Source: Shouchella rhizosphaerae (GTDB taxonomy: Bacteria; Bacillota; Bacilli; Bacillales; Bacillaceae_D). Taken from it: a DNA stretch of 64,000 bases. The stretch's first letter is position 1. Every line of letters starts with the position of its first letter. The stretch lies in contig NZ_FRBS01000004.1 in NCBI RefSeq assembly GCF_900142675.1, positions 288,380 to 352,379 on the forward strand. Direction: 5' to 3'. The position numbers and the translations under genes are program-made. This document shows positions 63,164 through 64,000 of this stretch, piece by piece. The notes under the pieces are model-generated. The model had not been told where the DNA came from. It was given only the letters and a program-made list of their open reading frames with translations, and searched no databases.

Positions 63164-64000
63164 TTATTTCAGCTCCTCCATCGCTACTGTGTCCATATCC
63201 GTAAACGTGTAATTTTCTCCAGCCATCGCCCAGATAAATGTGTAATTGCTTGTGCCAACGCCTGAATGAATCGACCATGGCGGCGAAATGACAGCCTGTT
63301 CATTTTTGATCACTAGATGGCGCGTTTCCTGTGGCTGACCCATAAAGTGGAACACACGCGTATCTTCTTCCATATCAAAATACAAATAGGCTTCCATCCG
63401 CCTGTCATGAAGATGAGCAGGCATTGTATTCCACATATTGTTTGGCTCAAGCAGCGTCATCCCTACCATTAACTGGCAGCTTTCAATTCCGTCTTTATGG
63501 ACATACTTGTAAATCGTGCGGTTATTGGATTCAGCATCTGAACCTAATTTCGTCGGTTGCGCTTCTCCAATCGGTGCCAATTTTGTCGGATATGTTTGAT
63601 GGGCAGTGGCTGACACTAAATAAAACCGGGCTGGTTGTTGTGGATCGTTGCTTGCAAATTCGACATGTTCATTGCCTCTACCGACATAGAGGCAGTCACG
63701 CTTTGCCATTTTATATGTGTCTTTTCCGACCGTTACTGTCCCTTCACCACCGATATTGATAACAGCCAACTCCCGCCTTTCAAGAAAATAATCGGTTTTT
63801 AAAGCATCGCCTGCGTCTAGGGCAATCGCTTCATGGCTTGGAACAGCGCCGCCGATTATTAATCGGTCATAGTGGGAGTAGCTTAAATGGAGCGCCCCCT
63901 CTTCAAACAGCGATTCGACTAAGAAAGCTTCTCTCATTTCCTCTGTTGTATACGTTTTAAAATCTCTTGGCCCTACTTCATAACGAATATCCATTTCCAT
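63164..64000 (-). CDS. kduI: 5-keto-4-deoxyuronate isomerase
   Basis: The 278-residue cupin enzyme converts 5-keto-4-deoxyuronate to 3-deoxy-glycero-hexosulose uronate in pectin and hyaluronan breakdown. Metal ligands are visible in NMWNTMPAHLHDRRMEAYLYF and the later PPWSIHSGVG. Length is standard (278); the start is at the window edge, either ATG 64000 or 63994. Its partner KduD-type enzyme is encoded at 11304-12062, far from here. Confidence 0.93.
   Translation of the reverse strand: MEMDIRYEVGPRDFKTYTTEEMREAFLVESLFEEGALHLSYSHYDRLIIGGAVPSHEAIALDAGDALKTDYFLERRELAVINIGGEGTVTVGKDTYKMAKRDCLYVGRGNEHVEFASNDPQQPARFYLVSATAHQTYPTKLAPIGEAQPTKLGSDAESNNRTIYKYVHKDGIESCQLMVGMTLLEPNNMWNTMPAHLHDRRMEAYLYFDMEEDTRVFHFMGQPQETRHLVIKNEQAVISPPWSIHSGVGTSNYTFIWAMAGENYTFTDMDTVAMEELK

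Overview
The window looks like chromosomal DNA of a low-to-mid GC Firmicute of the Bacillaceae, most like an alkaliphilic Shouchella (Bacillus) clausii-type organism. The reasons are the Bacillus gene order of the purine operon (purEKBCSQLFMNHD behind PurR boxes and a guanine-type purine riboswitch), strong AGGAGG ribosome sites, frequent GTG/TTG starts, a NETI-motif gene near pur, BmrCD-, BpsAB- and LnrJKLMN-like loci, and a Na+/H+ antiporter. This is recognition from sequence, without any database search.

Layout. 1-3.8 kb (minus strand): a type VII-secreted LXG polymorphic-toxin locus with two small WXG-like partners, an LXG toxin broken by a frameshift, a YezG-like immunity gene and an orphan RNase A-like toxin tail sharing the linker of the main toxin. 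4.1-9.6 kb: a five-gene two-component/ABC-2 exporter system (LnrJKLMN-like). 9.6-11.2 kb: an acetyltransferase and a Fur-regulated iron-siderophore binding lipoprotein. 11.3-17.7 kb: a LacI-controlled sugar-acid operon with an L-idonate/ketogluconate-like gene set, then an M20 peptidase. 17.9-31.1 kb: the complete purine operon, from operator, riboswitch and attenuator to terminator. 31-35.4 kb: small accessory genes, the NETI gene and a stump of a plasmid Rep_3 initiator. 35.8-41.2 kb: a TctABC tricarboxylate transporter with its CitA/CitB-type sensor pair. 41.4-43.5 kb: an NhaP-type antiporter.

43.7-58.4 kb is the accessory part. It holds a SigO/RsoA-like split sigma factor (interrupted at a T7 run) divergent from a YvrJ gene; a Cys-rich 51-residue peptide and a protein with a phospholipase A2 catalytic signature; a PadR/membrane-protein pair; a small seven-Cys halocin-C8-like peptide; remnants of an IS1182-type and an IS605-type (TnpB) element; the BmrCD multidrug exporter behind a leader-peptide/terminator arrangement; an unknown 370-residue protein with an MFS exporter under a perfect consensus promoter; and an AimR-like receptor followed by a 40-residue exported pheromone precursor, with no phage genes around it.

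58.4-64 kb: a type III polyketide synthase with its methyltransferase (BpsAB-like), a MerR/TipAS regulator, a RimJ-like acetyltransferase, and uxaC-kduI of hexuronate catabolism, which fits metabolically with the KduD-like and ketogluconate genes at 11-15 kb.

The most interesting signals are the AimR-like receptor/peptide pair outside a prophage, the split sigma factor with a slippery T7 next to a PLA2-like effector and a second CCxxHxxC peptide, the exchangeable toxin tails at the left edge, and the leader-peptide attenuator ahead of bmrCD.
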